Shown piece by piece: positions 8,537-17,947 of a DNA stretch of 64,000 nucleotides. Position 1 is the stretch's first letter, and the number at the start of each line of letters is the position of its first letter. Below the pieces are notes generated by a model, which saw only the letters and a program-made list of their open reading frames with translations, made no database searches and had not been told where the DNA came from. A program made the translations under genes and the position numbers. The stretch is from Chromatocurvus sp046260765 (lineage in GTDB: Bacteria; Pseudomonadota; Gammaproteobacteria; Pseudomonadales; Halieaceae), in NCBI GenBank assembly GCA_046260765.1, contig JBHEOO010000017.1, positions 1 through 64,000 of the forward strand. The letters run 5' to 3'.

Positions 8537-10048
8537 ATGTTCTCCGGGAACGCTTACATCCTCGCCGTGCTCGGCATGTACTTCTGCTTCATGCTCGCCA
8601 TTGGTATCTGGGCGCGGCGCAGCCACGATAGCGCCTCCGGATACTTTCTGGCGGGGCGCCGCCTTCCCTTCTGGGTTGCCGCCTTCAGCATGAACGCCAC
8701 GGGCGAGAGCGCCTGGTTGATTCTGGGCCTGTCTGGCGTTGCCTACCTCACAGGCGTGCAGGCGCTGTGGGTTGTCGCAGGTGAAGTGCTGGGTGTGGCC
8801 TGTGCGTGGCTGCTGGTGGCAAGACGCCTCAACTCAGCGTCTCGCGAGTCTGCCACGATTACCGTCCCGGACTTTCTTGCGCAGCGATTTCAGGCACAGG
8901 CAAAGGTCATACGACTGCTCGCGGTGGCTATCATCCTGAGCATGGCCTGCGCCTATATCGCCGCTCAGATGCTCGCTACGGGCAAGGCGTTCACGGTCTT
9001 TCTGGGGTGGGATTATGCCACCGGGGTCTGGGTTGGCGGCCTGGTCACTGTCGCCTATACGGCGTTCGGCGGATTCAAGGCCGTTGCCTATACGGATGCC
9101 GCCCAGGCCATGCTCATGTTGTTTGCCCTGGTGGCGGTGCCCATCGTCGGCATCCACGCTATCGGTGGTCTCGGCGCGCTGGGGCAGGGTCTTGCGGTTG
9201 CCGACTCTGCTCTGTTGCTGCCGTGGTCGCTCGGGGAGGGCGGTCTCGTCGCGCTGATTGTCATCGCCAGCAGTCTCGCGGTAGGGTTGCCTTTTCTTGG
9301 GGTGCCGCAGCTGCTCGTGCGTTTCATGGCGATTCGTAATGCGCAGGATGTGCCGAAAGCGGCAGGTATTTCTGTTGTCGTTATTCTGCTGTTCGACCTG
9401 GGCGCGGTAGCGACAGGGCTGGTCGGACGGGTTCTGTTCCCCGGCCTTGAGGATGCCGAGACTGTCATGCCGACGCTTGCGCGTTCGCTGTTTCCGCCGC
9501 TTGTGACTGGCATTCTGGTGGTTGCCGTGCTTTCAGCGGTAATGTCCACGGTGAGTTCGCTGCTGAACCTCGCGTCGTCTGCCATTGTGCACGATCTCTA
9601 CGGGCAGTTTGCGCGTCGCGCCGACGCCGCACGCCGCGAGGCGAAGATCGGTGCCTGGGTGACCCTGGTTATCGGTATTGCGGGCTGCCTGATTGCCCTG
9701 CGGGAGGGTGGCGTGATTTTTTCACTGGTACTCTTCGCCTGGAGTGGTCTGGGCGGCGCTTTCGGCCCCGTTGTTCTTTGTGTGCTGCACTGGCGCGGCA
9801 CCACTGGCCCGGGCGTCGTTGCCGGCATGGCCACCGGTTTTGCCACGACGGTGCTCTGGGTTCTTCTATTCAAGGAGACCAGTCATGGGCTCTACGAAAT
9901 GGTGCCCGCGTTTATCGCCAGTCTGGCGATGACGATTCTGGTGAGTCGGATGACGGCTCCCGTGGTTTCAATATCCAAGGCTCTACCATCTGAGAGTGAT
10001 AGCCCCGAAGATAAAACAAGGAGACAGAATCATGCACACACTCAATAG
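8537..10048 (+). CDS. Sodium:solute symporter (SSF family)
   Basis: 503-residue inner-membrane protein with about 13 hydrophobic segments, from MFSGNAYILAVLGMYF onward. The early GYFLAGRRLPFWVAAFS stretch and the later GLGGAFGPVVL region are characteristic of PutP-like Na+/solute symporters, which move proline, pantothenate or other organic acids with sodium. The substrate cannot be told from sequence. Its 3' end overlaps the start of the downstream exported amidohydrolase by 17 bp, so the pair is almost certainly cotranscribed, and the symporter may import the product of that hydrolase. Confidence 0.92.
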   Translation: MFSGNAYILAVLGMYFCFMLAIGIWARRSHDSASGYFLAGRRLPFWVAAFSMNATGESAWLILGLSGVAYLTGVQALWVVAGEVLGVACAWLLVARRLNSASRESATITVPDFLAQRFQAQAKVIRLLAVAIILSMACAYIAAQMLATGKAFTVFLGWDYATGVWVGGLVTVAYTAFGGFKAVAYTDAAQAMLMLFALVAVPIVGIHAIGGLGALGQGLAVADSALLLPWSLGEGGLVALIVIASSLAVGLPFLGVPQLLVRFMAIRNAQDVPKAAGISVVVILLFDLGAVATGLVGRVLFPGLEDAETVMPTLARSLFPPLVTGILVVAVLSAVMSTVSSLLNLASSAIVHDLYGQFARRADAARREAKIGAWVTLVIGIAGCLIALREGGVIFSLVLFAWSGLGGAFGPVVLCVLHWRGTTGPGVVAGMATGFATTVLWVLLFKETSHGLYEMVPAFIASLAMTILVSRMTAPVVSISKALPSESDSPEDKTRRQNHAHTQ

Positions 10049-11708
10049 ACGTCGCTTTGCACAGGGAATTGCCGCTGGCAGTCTGGGCGTTTTCGCCGGT
10101 CCTTTACTGGCGGCTGGCTCGTGGGGCAAGGCCGACCTTGTGATCCTCAGCGATACGCTCTACACCATGGATCCCGACTACCCTGATGCAACCGCGTTTG
10201 CGGTGCGCGGTAACCGCATTCTTGCGGTTGGAGCTGCGGAGGAGATCAAGGCTCTCGCCGGGCCCTCCACGGAGGTGATCGACGCCCGGGGTCTCACCGT
10301 GACTCCGGGTTTCATCGATGCCCACAGCCATCCACTGGGTGCCAATGAAGTCATCAGTGCCAACGTGGACGTTCGCAGCATCGCCGATATACAGGCCGCG
10401 CTGCAAAAGCGGGCTGCCGGGACGCCAGCCGGCAAGTGGGTGCTGGGTCACATGTACGACGACACCAAGCTCGCTGAGGGCCGGGCGCTGAACCGCGATG
10501 ATCTCGACGCCGTGTCCACCCTGCACCCGATATTCGTGAAGCACCGTGGCGGCCACACTGGCGTCGTCAACAGCCGGGCGTTCGAGCTTGCCGGTGTCAC
10601 CGCCGAGACGGCCGATCCGGAGGGCGGCAAGTTTTACCGCGAGGAAGGGCGTCTGACCGGCAAGGTTGCCGAGCATGCGGTGGATGTCTTTGAGACGGTG
10701 GGCGAATGGCCTGACGTTGACCGTGCCGGGCACGCCGAGAATGTCGCCCTGATGACCCGACGCATGGCTGCGTCCGGACTCACGTCAACCACCGACGCCT
10801 GGGGCAGCGACACCAGCTGGCGGGCCTATGATGATGCGTACCGTGCTGGGAAGCTGTCACTGCGGGTAAGCTTCATGCCGGGGGGTAAGGACCCTATCTA
10901 CAGCGCAATGAAGGCGGCCGGGCTGCGCTCGGGCTTCGGCGACGCCATGCTGCGCGTGGGCGCGGTCAAATACGGTGCCGATGGCTCCGCCTCGGAGCGC
11001 ACCATGGCGATGAGCACGCCCTATGAGGGGCGGCCAGATGATTTTGGTATCCTCACCATGAGCGTCGACGAAATCAATGCGGCGGTGGATGACGCGGTCG
11101 CACATGACTTCCGCATCGGCATTCATGCCAACGGCGATGTCGCCATCGACCGCGTGCTGAACGCCTACGAGCGCGTGCTGGCCAACATGCAAGGGCGCAA
11201 TCCGCGCTTTCGGATTGAACACTGTTCCCTGATCACGCCGTCACTGCTCGACAGGATTCGCGACGCCGGCGTGGTGCCAGCGCCGTTCTATACCTATGCG
11301 CACTACCACGGCAACAAGTGGGGCGAGTACGGTGAAGAGAAGATGCAGAATATGTTCGCGCACCGTTCTTTCCTCGACCACGGCATTCCTGTCGCACCCG
11401 CATCCGATTTTACGCCCGGCCCCTATGAGCCGATGATGGCGCTGCAGAGCATGGTGACGCGCAAGGACTTCCAGGGCAGGGTCTGGGGACCGAAGCAGCG
11501 TATCAGTGTCGATGAAGCGATGCGCGTGTGCACAATAAACGGCGCCTACGCGTCCTTCGAGGAAGATCTGAAGGGCTCGATTAGCCCCGGGAAACTTGCC
11601 GATTTTGTGATTCTGGGGGATGACCCTAACAGCGTGGATCCAGATCGGATCAAGGAGATTCCCATACTGCGGACTGTAATGGACGGTCGCACGATGTTCG
11701 AGGCGTGA
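10032..11708 (+). CDS. Tat-exported amidohydrolase (YtcJ-like)
   Basis: 558-residue metal-dependent hydrolase of the amidohydrolase 3 (YtcJ) group. The start MHTLNRRRFAQGIAAGSLGV contains an RRRF twin-arginine signal, so it should reach the periplasm already folded. The metal-site motif GFIDAHSHPLGA and later HANGDVAID, RIEHCSL and APASDF follow in the usual order. The ATG at 10032 is preceded by a near-perfect AAGGAGA ribosome site, which rules out the longer frame beginning at 9996. The coupled upstream symporter suggests hydrolysis of an exogenous amide or urethane followed by uptake, but the substrate is unknown. Confidence 0.88.
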   Translation: MHTLNRRRFAQGIAAGSLGVFAGPLLAAGSWGKADLVILSDTLYTMDPDYPDATAFAVRGNRILAVGAAEEIKALAGPSTEVIDARGLTVTPGFIDAHSHPLGANEVISANVDVRSIADIQAALQKRAAGTPAGKWVLGHMYDDTKLAEGRALNRDDLDAVSTLHPIFVKHRGGHTGVVNSRAFELAGVTAETADPEGGKFYREEGRLTGKVAEHAVDVFETVGEWPDVDRAGHAENVALMTRRMAASGLTSTTDAWGSDTSWRAYDDAYRAGKLSLRVSFMPGGKDPIYSAMKAAGLRSGFGDAMLRVGAVKYGADGSASERTMAMSTPYEGRPDDFGILTMSVDEINAAVDDAVAHDFRIGIHANGDVAIDRVLNAYERVLANMQGRNPRFRIEHCSLITPSLLDRIRDAGVVPAPFYTYAHYHGNKWGEYGEEKMQNMFAHRSFLDHGIPVAPASDFTPGPYEPMMALQSMVTRKDFQGRVWGPKQRISVDEAMRVCTINGAYASFEEDLKGSISPGKLADFVILGDDPNSVDPDRIKEIPILRTVMDGRTMFEA

Positions 11709-11779
11709 CGGTCCGGGACAGGTGAGTCGGCAGTTCGCAGATCGCGCCTGCCTCTGGACTGGATAACCGTCTCGCAGCG

Positions 11780-12094
11780 TTATTCGAGGGCGATGACCCT
11801 GATCGAGCGGCCCCGGTCCGCGTGATAGCTGAACAGCCCGCGCACTGTCAGGTACTCGCCCTCGTGCCGCTTCAGGTCGCCTGGGTAGGTCAACTCCACG
11901 CGATGGTACTCGTCGTCTTCAATCCAGTAATGCAGCGGATCGGGGTGAGATCTCAGTGTGCCACCAACGATTACCTGGCGCCCGGCGTAGTCGTCCTGCT
12001 GGGCAGCAAGTTGAGCAAGGGTCACATTGGCGATGCTATCCCCCGTGCAGGCGATCAGACAGAGTAGAATGAAGGCTGTTGCAGCATGGCGCAT
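11780..12094 (-). CDS. Small lipoprotein with OB-fold-like domain
   Basis: 104-residue predicted lipoprotein. The start MRHAATAFILLCLIACTGDS has a lipobox with Cys at about residue 16. The mature part (AGRQVIVGGTLRSH, YWIEDDEYHRVEL, GEYLTVRGLFSY) alternates strands like small bacterial OB-fold proteins. No enzymatic motif is visible. An AAGGGAA ribosome site supports ATG 12094; the longer frame to 12187 lacks signal character. It is convergent with the amidohydrolase before it and divergent from the DUF952 gene. Function unknown. Confidence 0.7.
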   Translation of the reverse strand: MRHAATAFILLCLIACTGDSIANVTLAQLAAQQDDYAGRQVIVGGTLRSHPDPLHYWIEDDEYHRVELTYPGDLKRHEGEYLTVRGLFSYHADRGRSIRVIALE

Positions 12095-12257
12095 GGTATA
12101 GGTTCCCTTGGCAGGGTGTGTTTGCCAGCGTGTGCTCGCCAGCGCGTGTCTGGCAGCGTCCGCAGGCTGAAAGCAAGCAGCAGGCAACGGCTGCGTGCGA
12201 CGGGATGACCCACTGTGAGCACTGCAGTATTATCAGTCAGTCTCAAAGGATAAGCCT

Positions 12258-12668
12258 ATGGCTCCCGAACATCTCCATATTTATCACCTCGTTCAGGCAC
12301 GGCTCTGGGAGCCGGTTGTGGCGAGCAACGGTGTTTACTACCCGCCAACCTACGAGGCGGATGGCTTTATTCACGGCACCGCGAATACGCAAAAGTTGCT
12401 GAGCGTCGCCAATCACTTTTACCGCGCTATCCCGGGTGAGTGGTGCTGTCTGCGAATGACCGTAAAGAGCCTGAGCCTGACGGGGGTAGAGACGGTTTTC
12501 GAGGCCACGGCGCCGGTGGGTGATATCCAGCCCGGGTTCGAGGGCGCCGGGGACGAACTGTTTCCACATATTTATGGCGGTATCCGGCCTGCGGCAGTGC
12601 TGCAGACACACGCCGTTACCCGGGCGGAGGATGGAACATTTCTGGCGGTCGACGGTGTCACTGACTGA
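12258..12668 (+). CDS. DUF952 family protein
   Basis: 136-residue cytosolic protein. The order of motifs (IYHLVQARLWEP, ADGFIHGTANTQKL, LFPHIYGGI) matches the DUF952 family, whose fold resembles ADP-ribosyltransferases and whose substrate is not known. An AAAGGA site precedes the ATG. It ends 30 bp before the TonB-dependent receptor on the same strand and could share its transcript. Full length for the family. Confidence 0.85.
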   Translation: MAPEHLHIYHLVQARLWEPVVASNGVYYPPTYEADGFIHGTANTQKLLSVANHFYRAIPGEWCCLRMTVKSLSLTGVETVFEATAPVGDIQPGFEGAGDELFPHIYGGIRPAAVLQTHAVTRAEDGTFLAVDGVTD

Positions 12669-12698
12669 CCCAGGCAACAGCGTGAGAGCGTCTTGATA

Positions 12699-15101
12699 AT
12701 GACTATTTATTCGAGCACTTCTGGCGTGCGCCTTCGATGGCTGCACTTGCTTGTTCTCGCCCTGGCCAGCGCGCCATTTCTCGCAGACGCAGCGCCGGGC
12801 ACGCTGCTTGTCACGGCACTGGAAGCAGAGTCCGGTCGCTCCCTGGCGGGTGTCCGAGTCGAGGTCACCGACCGTGATGGCCAGTCAGTCACGGCATTTT
12901 CCGATGATTTCGGGGAGGTGCGCTTCGATAATCTCGAAGAGGGTTTCTATCGCGTCGAGGCGAGTGCGGAGGGACGTGTTCTGACCCTCGAACCGAGCAC
13001 TCGGGTTCTCGCCCGACGCAGCTCGACTCTCCGGATTCAGATGCCAAAGTTGGCGCCCCGGCTGGATGCGCCGCTCGAGGAGGTGCTTGTGGTCGCCCGC
13101 GCCCGGCAGGCAGATCGCCTGGGCGGTGTTGGCGCCAGCTTTCGCAACCGCGATGAGTTGCGCAATGCCGTCGGCGCTGGTCCAGATGCCATGCGTGCGC
13201 TGGATGGTCTCCCCGGACTGGTGTCGGATGGCGCCTTCGCCGGCTTTACCGTGCGTGGCCGCGGCCCGCGCAACAACCTGATTTTCGTCGACGACTTTCC
13301 CCTCGACAAGGTAGTGCACTTCGACCAGACCATCGGCGAGGATGACGATATCGGCGGCGGTGGACGCTTTTCCATCTTTGCGCCGAACTCGGTGGCGGGG
13401 GCGGAATTCTCACCGGGCGGCTGGGGTGCTGCTTACGGGGGTCGCGCAGGCTCTCTGCTGCGTCTCGAGCTCGCCGAGGGCGGCTTGACACCGGTCACCA
13501 GTCTGCGTCTGGATGTCGCCGGTGCTGAGTTTACCTACGATGGCCCCTCGGGTTTTGACGACGACACCTCGATATTCCTCACTGCGCGACGCTTCGATTT
13601 TGGCAACCTGTTTGAGCTGATCGGCCAGGATGCCATCGGCACGCCAAAGGTCACGGATATCATCCTCAAGACAACGAGCCAGCTTAGCGACCGTGACGAA
13701 CTGCAGTTCCTTGTGATTCACGCGCCGGAGGAGTTCACACGGGACCTCGGCAACGTTGCCAATTCCGATGACTTCGACAACGTTAACCTTATCCGCTCGA
13801 AGCAGGATCTGTCTCTGTTTGGCGTGACCTGGCGGCGAATGGTGGGCAGCAACGGAGCGTGGAGCAACCGGCTCTACCTGCGTAGCAGTGACAAGGACTC
13901 TACCCAGGGCGAGGCTTTTCCTGATCTTGTCTCGGGCGGCGTTATTCCGGCCAGAGAAAATATTTTCTCAATCCTTGAGCGGGAGGATGAGATTGGCTGG
14001 CGCAGCGACTTCTCGACCTTCAACCGCTTTGGCGAGTTTTCAGCTGGTCTGCGGGTCGTGCACATTGATGCCGACTTCGAGACGCAGCTGGATGGACCCT
14101 GGACCCGCTACGTTTACGAGAGTGCCGATCCGCGGCCCCCTGGGCAGCAGTACATTGTCTGGCAGCCCGGGAACATCGAGGCCAGGTTTGGTCGGACGGG
14201 GACAAACCTCGCGGCCTATGTTGAACAGGTTGTCGAGCTGGGTCCTTTCGAGCTGCGCCCGGGCCTGCGCGTTGATCAGGATGCGTTTTCTGAAGAGACT
14301 TACCTTTCTCCCCGTTTTTCGGTGGCTTACGCGGCGACGCCGACGCTGCGTTTTTCCCTGACGGGTGGCCTGTTTTACGAGTCGCCGCGGTTCCTGACGC
14401 GCGCTGCGAACCCGGATAATTTCGACCTTGGCAACGAGGAGATCACCCATGTCAGCCTGGGCCTGGACTACACCATCAACGATGCCTGGAACGTCATCGC
14501 CGAGGTTTACCATCAGGAGCTCGATGACCTTGTTGTTGACCAGAGCCGCGCCAGCCGGCGCGCGCTGAATGCAGGCGATGGCACCAACAGCGGCTTTGAC
14601 CTCGTGCTGCAGCGTGCCTTCGACAATGGCTGGTCCGCCGACCTTACCTACTCCTACAACCGCGGGCGCCAGGACGACAACGATGGTCTCGGCAGCTACA
14701 CGCCGGATTTCAGCCGCGAGCATTTTTTTTCCGTCGGCAGCCGCTGGGAAATCAATGAACGGCTGCAGCTGGCTGCGCGCTGGAAATGGGGTGGCGGCCG
14801 ACCGGGAGATGCATTCATCATTCACCAGAATGTCATTCCGGAAAGTGGGCTTGTGCGCGCCTCAAAGGAAATCACAGAACAGAACGCGACGACTCTGGGC
14901 GACTACCAGTCGCTGAACGTGCGTGTCGATTACCGGCGTCGCTTCGGGCCCCTCGATGTTGTGCTGTTCCTTGATGTAATCAATCTCTATGGCGCAGAGC
15001 GCGGCTCGCCGCGGGATTTCAATCCCATCACCGGTCGGCAAATTGACGACGATGCCAGTCCGTTTCCACAGTTCGGACTGATACTGGAGCGGGCCTGGTG
15101 A
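12699..15101 (+). CDS. TonB-dependent receptor with carboxypeptidase-regulatory-like N-domain
   Basis: 800-residue outer-membrane receptor. A signal peptide (to about residue 33, ...APFLADA) is followed by a carboxypeptidase-regulatory-like Ig-type domain, GVRVEVTDRDGQSVTAFSDD, near residues 38-120. Next comes the plug (RALDGLPGLV, GFTVRGRGPRNNLIFVDDFP) and a beta barrel ending in an aromatic residue (LILERAW). The regulatory-like domain is common in receptors that import large organic substrates. The first codons TTG-ATA precede ATG 12699, which is the more likely start. The MFS carrier gene downstream may take the imported compound across the inner membrane. Substrate unknown. Confidence 0.88.
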   Translation: MTIYSSTSGVRLRWLHLLVLALASAPFLADAAPGTLLVTALEAESGRSLAGVRVEVTDRDGQSVTAFSDDFGEVRFDNLEEGFYRVEASAEGRVLTLEPSTRVLARRSSTLRIQMPKLAPRLDAPLEEVLVVARARQADRLGGVGASFRNRDELRNAVGAGPDAMRALDGLPGLVSDGAFAGFTVRGRGPRNNLIFVDDFPLDKVVHFDQTIGEDDDIGGGGRFSIFAPNSVAGAEFSPGGWGAAYGGRAGSLLRLELAEGGLTPVTSLRLDVAGAEFTYDGPSGFDDDTSIFLTARRFDFGNLFELIGQDAIGTPKVTDIILKTTSQLSDRDELQFLVIHAPEEFTRDLGNVANSDDFDNVNLIRSKQDLSLFGVTWRRMVGSNGAWSNRLYLRSSDKDSTQGEAFPDLVSGGVIPARENIFSILEREDEIGWRSDFSTFNRFGEFSAGLRVVHIDADFETQLDGPWTRYVYESADPRPPGQQYIVWQPGNIEARFGRTGTNLAAYVEQVVELGPFELRPGLRVDQDAFSEETYLSPRFSVAYAATPTLRFSLTGGLFYESPRFLTRAANPDNFDLGNEEITHVSLGLDYTINDAWNVIAEVYHQELDDLVVDQSRASRRALNAGDGTNSGFDLVLQRAFDNGWSADLTYSYNRGRQDDNDGLGSYTPDFSREHFFSVGSRWEINERLQLAARWKWGGGRPGDAFIIHQNVIPESGLVRASKEITEQNATTLGDYQSLNVRVDYRRRFGPLDVVLFLDVINLYGAERGSPRDFNPITGRQIDDDASPFPQFGLILERAW

Positions 15102-15260
15102 AAGCCACCTGGTTCTTGCCCAGAAGTTGGGGGTCGGTTAGGACCTGACCCAAAGACACTCGGACCACTTCCCCTGGCTCATCATCACACGTACTGTATG
15201 GGTCACGACAATTGCAACGCCACCCGCATATAACGCATAACATTGCAGGGAGACGCCGTC

Positions 15261-16568
15261 TTGACAGGAATTCGCCCTGGCGCAGCCGCGTCATCGGAAG
15301 GCTTTGGTGCGGGCACGCGTCGCTACGTGCTGGCCATTCTGGTCATTGCCTACACCTTCAACTTCATCGATCGGCAGATTCTGGGCATTCTCGTGGAGCC
15401 GATCCGCCTGGAGCTTGGCGTGGGGGATACCGCGATGGGTCTGCTCACCGGATTGGCGTTTGCCGTGTTCTATACGCTGATGGGTATCCCCATTGCCCGC
15501 TACGCAGACCGCGCCAATCGTCGTAACCTGATTGCCGCCGCAGTCGGCATCTGGAGTCTGTTCACTGCGGCCCAGGGGCTTGCGCAGAACTACTGGCAGC
15601 TGCTCGCTTATCGCATCGGCGTGGGCGTCGGGGAGGCCGGCTGCTCGCCGCCGGCGCATTCCATGCTGTCAGACTACTATCCCGCCAATCAGCGCGCGAC
15701 GGCGCTCGGTGTCTATTCTCTGGGTATACCCGTCGGTATTCTGTTCGGCTTTTTTGTCGGCGGCTGGATGAACGAGTGGTTTGGCTGGCGTGCGGCGTTT
15801 CTCGTGGTCGGTATCCCCGGTGTCGTGCTCGCGCTGGTCATTCGCTTCACCGTGCGTGAGCCGCATCGCGGTATGTCGGAGCAGCGATCCACGGCAGACC
15901 CCCATGCGCAGCAGCCTGCCATCGGCGCGGTATGTCGCTATCTGCTGGGTCGCCGGTCGTTCATTCACATGGCCCTGGGTGGGGGTATCTCTGCGTTTGT
16001 GGGTTATGGGTTGATCTCCTGGTCGGCGGCTTTCCTGGCTCGTAGTCACGGGCTGTCCTCGGGGGAGATCGGTACCTGGCTGGGTCTTATTTTTGGTATC
16101 CCAGGCGGGATTGGCATTGTACTGGGCGGTCGTCTGGCGGATTACTTCGGTGAGCGTGATCAGCGTTGGTACCTGTGGGTGGTGGCGGTGGCGCTGTTGA
16201 TTGCGGTGCCCACGGGGGTGGGGTTCTTCCTTTCTGACTCAGTCAACGTTGCGCTGGTGTTTTTAATTATTCCCGTGATTCTGGGCAATTTCTATCAGGC
16301 GACAACGTTTGCCCAGACCCAGACGCTGGTCGGATTGCGCATGCGCAGTGTCGCGGCGGCTATTCTTTTGTTCGTGATCAATATTGTTGGCCTCGCTTTC
16401 GGGCCGTCGGTGGTAGGCATGCTCAGCGACCTGCTGGCACCGCACTACGGTGTCGAATCTCTCCGCTGGGCACTTTTGATCTGCTCTATGGCGAATCTCT
16501 GGGCGGCGTTTCACTACTGGCGCGCGGGAGTGCACTTTCCAGGGGATTTGCGCCGGGTAAAGGATTGA
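15261..16568 (+). CDS. MFS transporter (spinster-like)
   Basis: 435-residue major facilitator with 12 predicted TM helices. After TM1 (YTFNFIDRQILGILVEPIRL) comes the loop motif ARYADRANRRNL, the MFS motif A equivalent, and GVGEAGCSPPAHSML, typical of spinster-type carriers in marine proteobacteria. I chose TTG at 15261 because an AGGGAGA ribosome site stands about eight bases before it; another TTG at 15243 precedes that site. Position after a TonB-dependent receptor suggests uptake of the same substrate. Direction of transport is not determinable. Confidence 0.85.
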   Translation: MTGIRPGAAASSEGFGAGTRRYVLAILVIAYTFNFIDRQILGILVEPIRLELGVGDTAMGLLTGLAFAVFYTLMGIPIARYADRANRRNLIAAAVGIWSLFTAAQGLAQNYWQLLAYRIGVGVGEAGCSPPAHSMLSDYYPANQRATALGVYSLGIPVGILFGFFVGGWMNEWFGWRAAFLVVGIPGVVLALVIRFTVREPHRGMSEQRSTADPHAQQPAIGAVCRYLLGRRSFIHMALGGGISAFVGYGLISWSAAFLARSHGLSSGEIGTWLGLIFGIPGGIGIVLGGRLADYFGERDQRWYLWVVAVALLIAVPTGVGFFLSDSVNVALVFLIIPVILGNFYQATTFAQTQTLVGLRMRSVAAAILLFVINIVGLAFGPSVVGMLSDLLAPHYGVESLRWALLICSMANLWAAFHYWRAGVHFPGDLRRVKD

Positions 16569-16576
16569 CCCGCAAT

Positions 16577-17101
16577 TCAATGCTGGTTTGATGTCGCCCG
16601 GGCAGCGTTCCATTCGTCCCGGGTCGCGGGTTGCTTCTGGTATTCCATCACCATCGTCCACTCGCCTGACTTCAGCAGCAGAGCCTCAAAGTGGATATAG
16701 GCGTCCCCGATGTCGCTGGCGTCAACAGACTCCCCCGTCGGTCCTGACCGATAATGAAATATGCCTTTCTCATGCGAGGTCGACTCGCTGAAGAGGCGAT
16801 TCGTGATCTGGAATTCAACGCTTGAGAACGTCTTGCCCGCGCTTGTCTCAAGAATCCCCGGCTTCCACCGCTCAAGCGCACGGGTGATAGGGTAGCTGGT
16901 TCCGAGGGACTCGCTCACCAGTACCGCGTCGGGGTGGTAGGTTGAGACCACTCCGTCGAAGTCTCCTGCGGCCAGGTAGGCCTCTACGCTGCGCCAGTAG
17001 GCATTGAGCTCACCTTCAATGACGCCGTCATCTGCCAGTGCCTGCGCAGAGCCAAAAAGCAGGAGCGAGATGACGGCTATGGCATGACGTCGGTTTTTCA
17101 T
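16577..17101 (-). CDS. Exported SnoaL/DUF4440-like (NTF2-fold) protein
   Basis: 174-residue protein with a cleavable signal (MKNRRHAIAVISLLLFGSAQ, cut after ALA at about residue 23). An NTF2-fold DUF4440-type domain follows, recognisable from YWRSVEAYLAAGDFDGVVST, YHPDAVLV and a C-terminal GEWTMVMEYQ strand. Such domains bind small ligands or act as isomerase-like folds; no catalytic residues can be assigned. It is convergent with the MFS gene, separated by only eight bases. Probably periplasmic. Confidence 0.75.
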   Translation of the reverse strand: MKNRRHAIAVISLLLFGSAQALADDGVIEGELNAYWRSVEAYLAAGDFDGVVSTYHPDAVLVSESLGTSYPITRALERWKPGILETSAGKTFSSVEFQITNRLFSESTSHEKGIFHYRSGPTGESVDASDIGDAYIHFEALLLKSGEWTMVMEYQKQPATRDEWNAARATSNQH

Positions 17102-17324
17102 GATGCGTATCCTTCAGGTTCGACACGTAGGCAGGCCAACACTTAAGCCCTGCTTTCATTCTGTATCGGTGTCTGATGGTTTCTGAGCGCCTTACTATAA
17201 ACCCACAGGCTGTGGCGCTCCCTGCTGTGCGGCGCGTGCTGGCGGCGCTACGAAGCGAAACTGTCCTTGTCATGCGTGCTCCGGCCAATAATATTACCTT
17301 GACGATACTCATCCGGGAAGCGGC

Positions 17325-17720
17325 ATGGTGGCTTCGATTCTGCTTGTGGCCCTCTTTGCGATAATGCTCTTGATCCTGGCACTGGCAGTGCTTGCGGTTA
17401 TCGACAGACGCGCGAACCGCATCGAATGGCGTAGACTCTCTGCGCTACAGCCTTCGGGTCCGCCAAAATTTGATCTTGCAATGATTGCTGATCTTCCAGC
17501 GGCTGCGCGTCGTTACTTTACCTTTACGATCAAGCCCGGTACCCCGCTTTTTTCGGTGGCCGAGATCGACATGAGCGGTCAGTTCAGTCTGGGCACTAAA
17601 GACCGGCCCGCCTACCAGCCGATGCGGGCGCGCCAGATACTGGCGGTGCCCGAGGGATTCGTCTGGGCGATGCGCACACGTGGGGGGATGCCGATATCGG
17701 GATCGGATGCCGCGCCATGA
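17325..17720 (+). pseudogene. Truncated DUF6544-family gene
   Basis: The frame starts with a TM anchor (MVASILLVALFAIMLLILAL) and continues with LPAAARRYFTFTIKPGTPLF, then MRARQILAVPEGFVWAMRTR. This is the conserved first half of DUF6544/DUF6920 membrane-anchored proteins. It stops after 131 residues, while relatives run to about 250-280. The next 220 bp hold none of the expected C-terminal half in any frame, so the gene appears cut by a deletion rather than a single frameshift. It may still be translated as a stub. It lies beside another broken gene (17948-18361). Confidence 0.6.
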
Positions 17721-17947
17721 CCACCATGATCCGATTGCTTCAGGTCGCGCCACCGATTTCTGGCGAACCGCTGGCGCCGCGCATTGACGGGAAATTCCCT
17801 GTGCGCGGCAACCGATTCTTGAAGCGTGTTGCCCCGGTGCCTGCATCGCTATTGATCTGGAGCGCCACAGTTACATTGTTATAGGCGTAATGCCGGTACA
17901 ACCCGCGTCACCGCACCTTCTCGGTTGAATAACACATCGCGCTTCCA

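Noticed and set aside
17717..17884. 55-codon frame overlapping the stop of the truncated DUF6544 gene by ATGA
   Set aside because: No homology recognised, no ribosome site and no resemblance to the missing DUF6544 half; likely chance.
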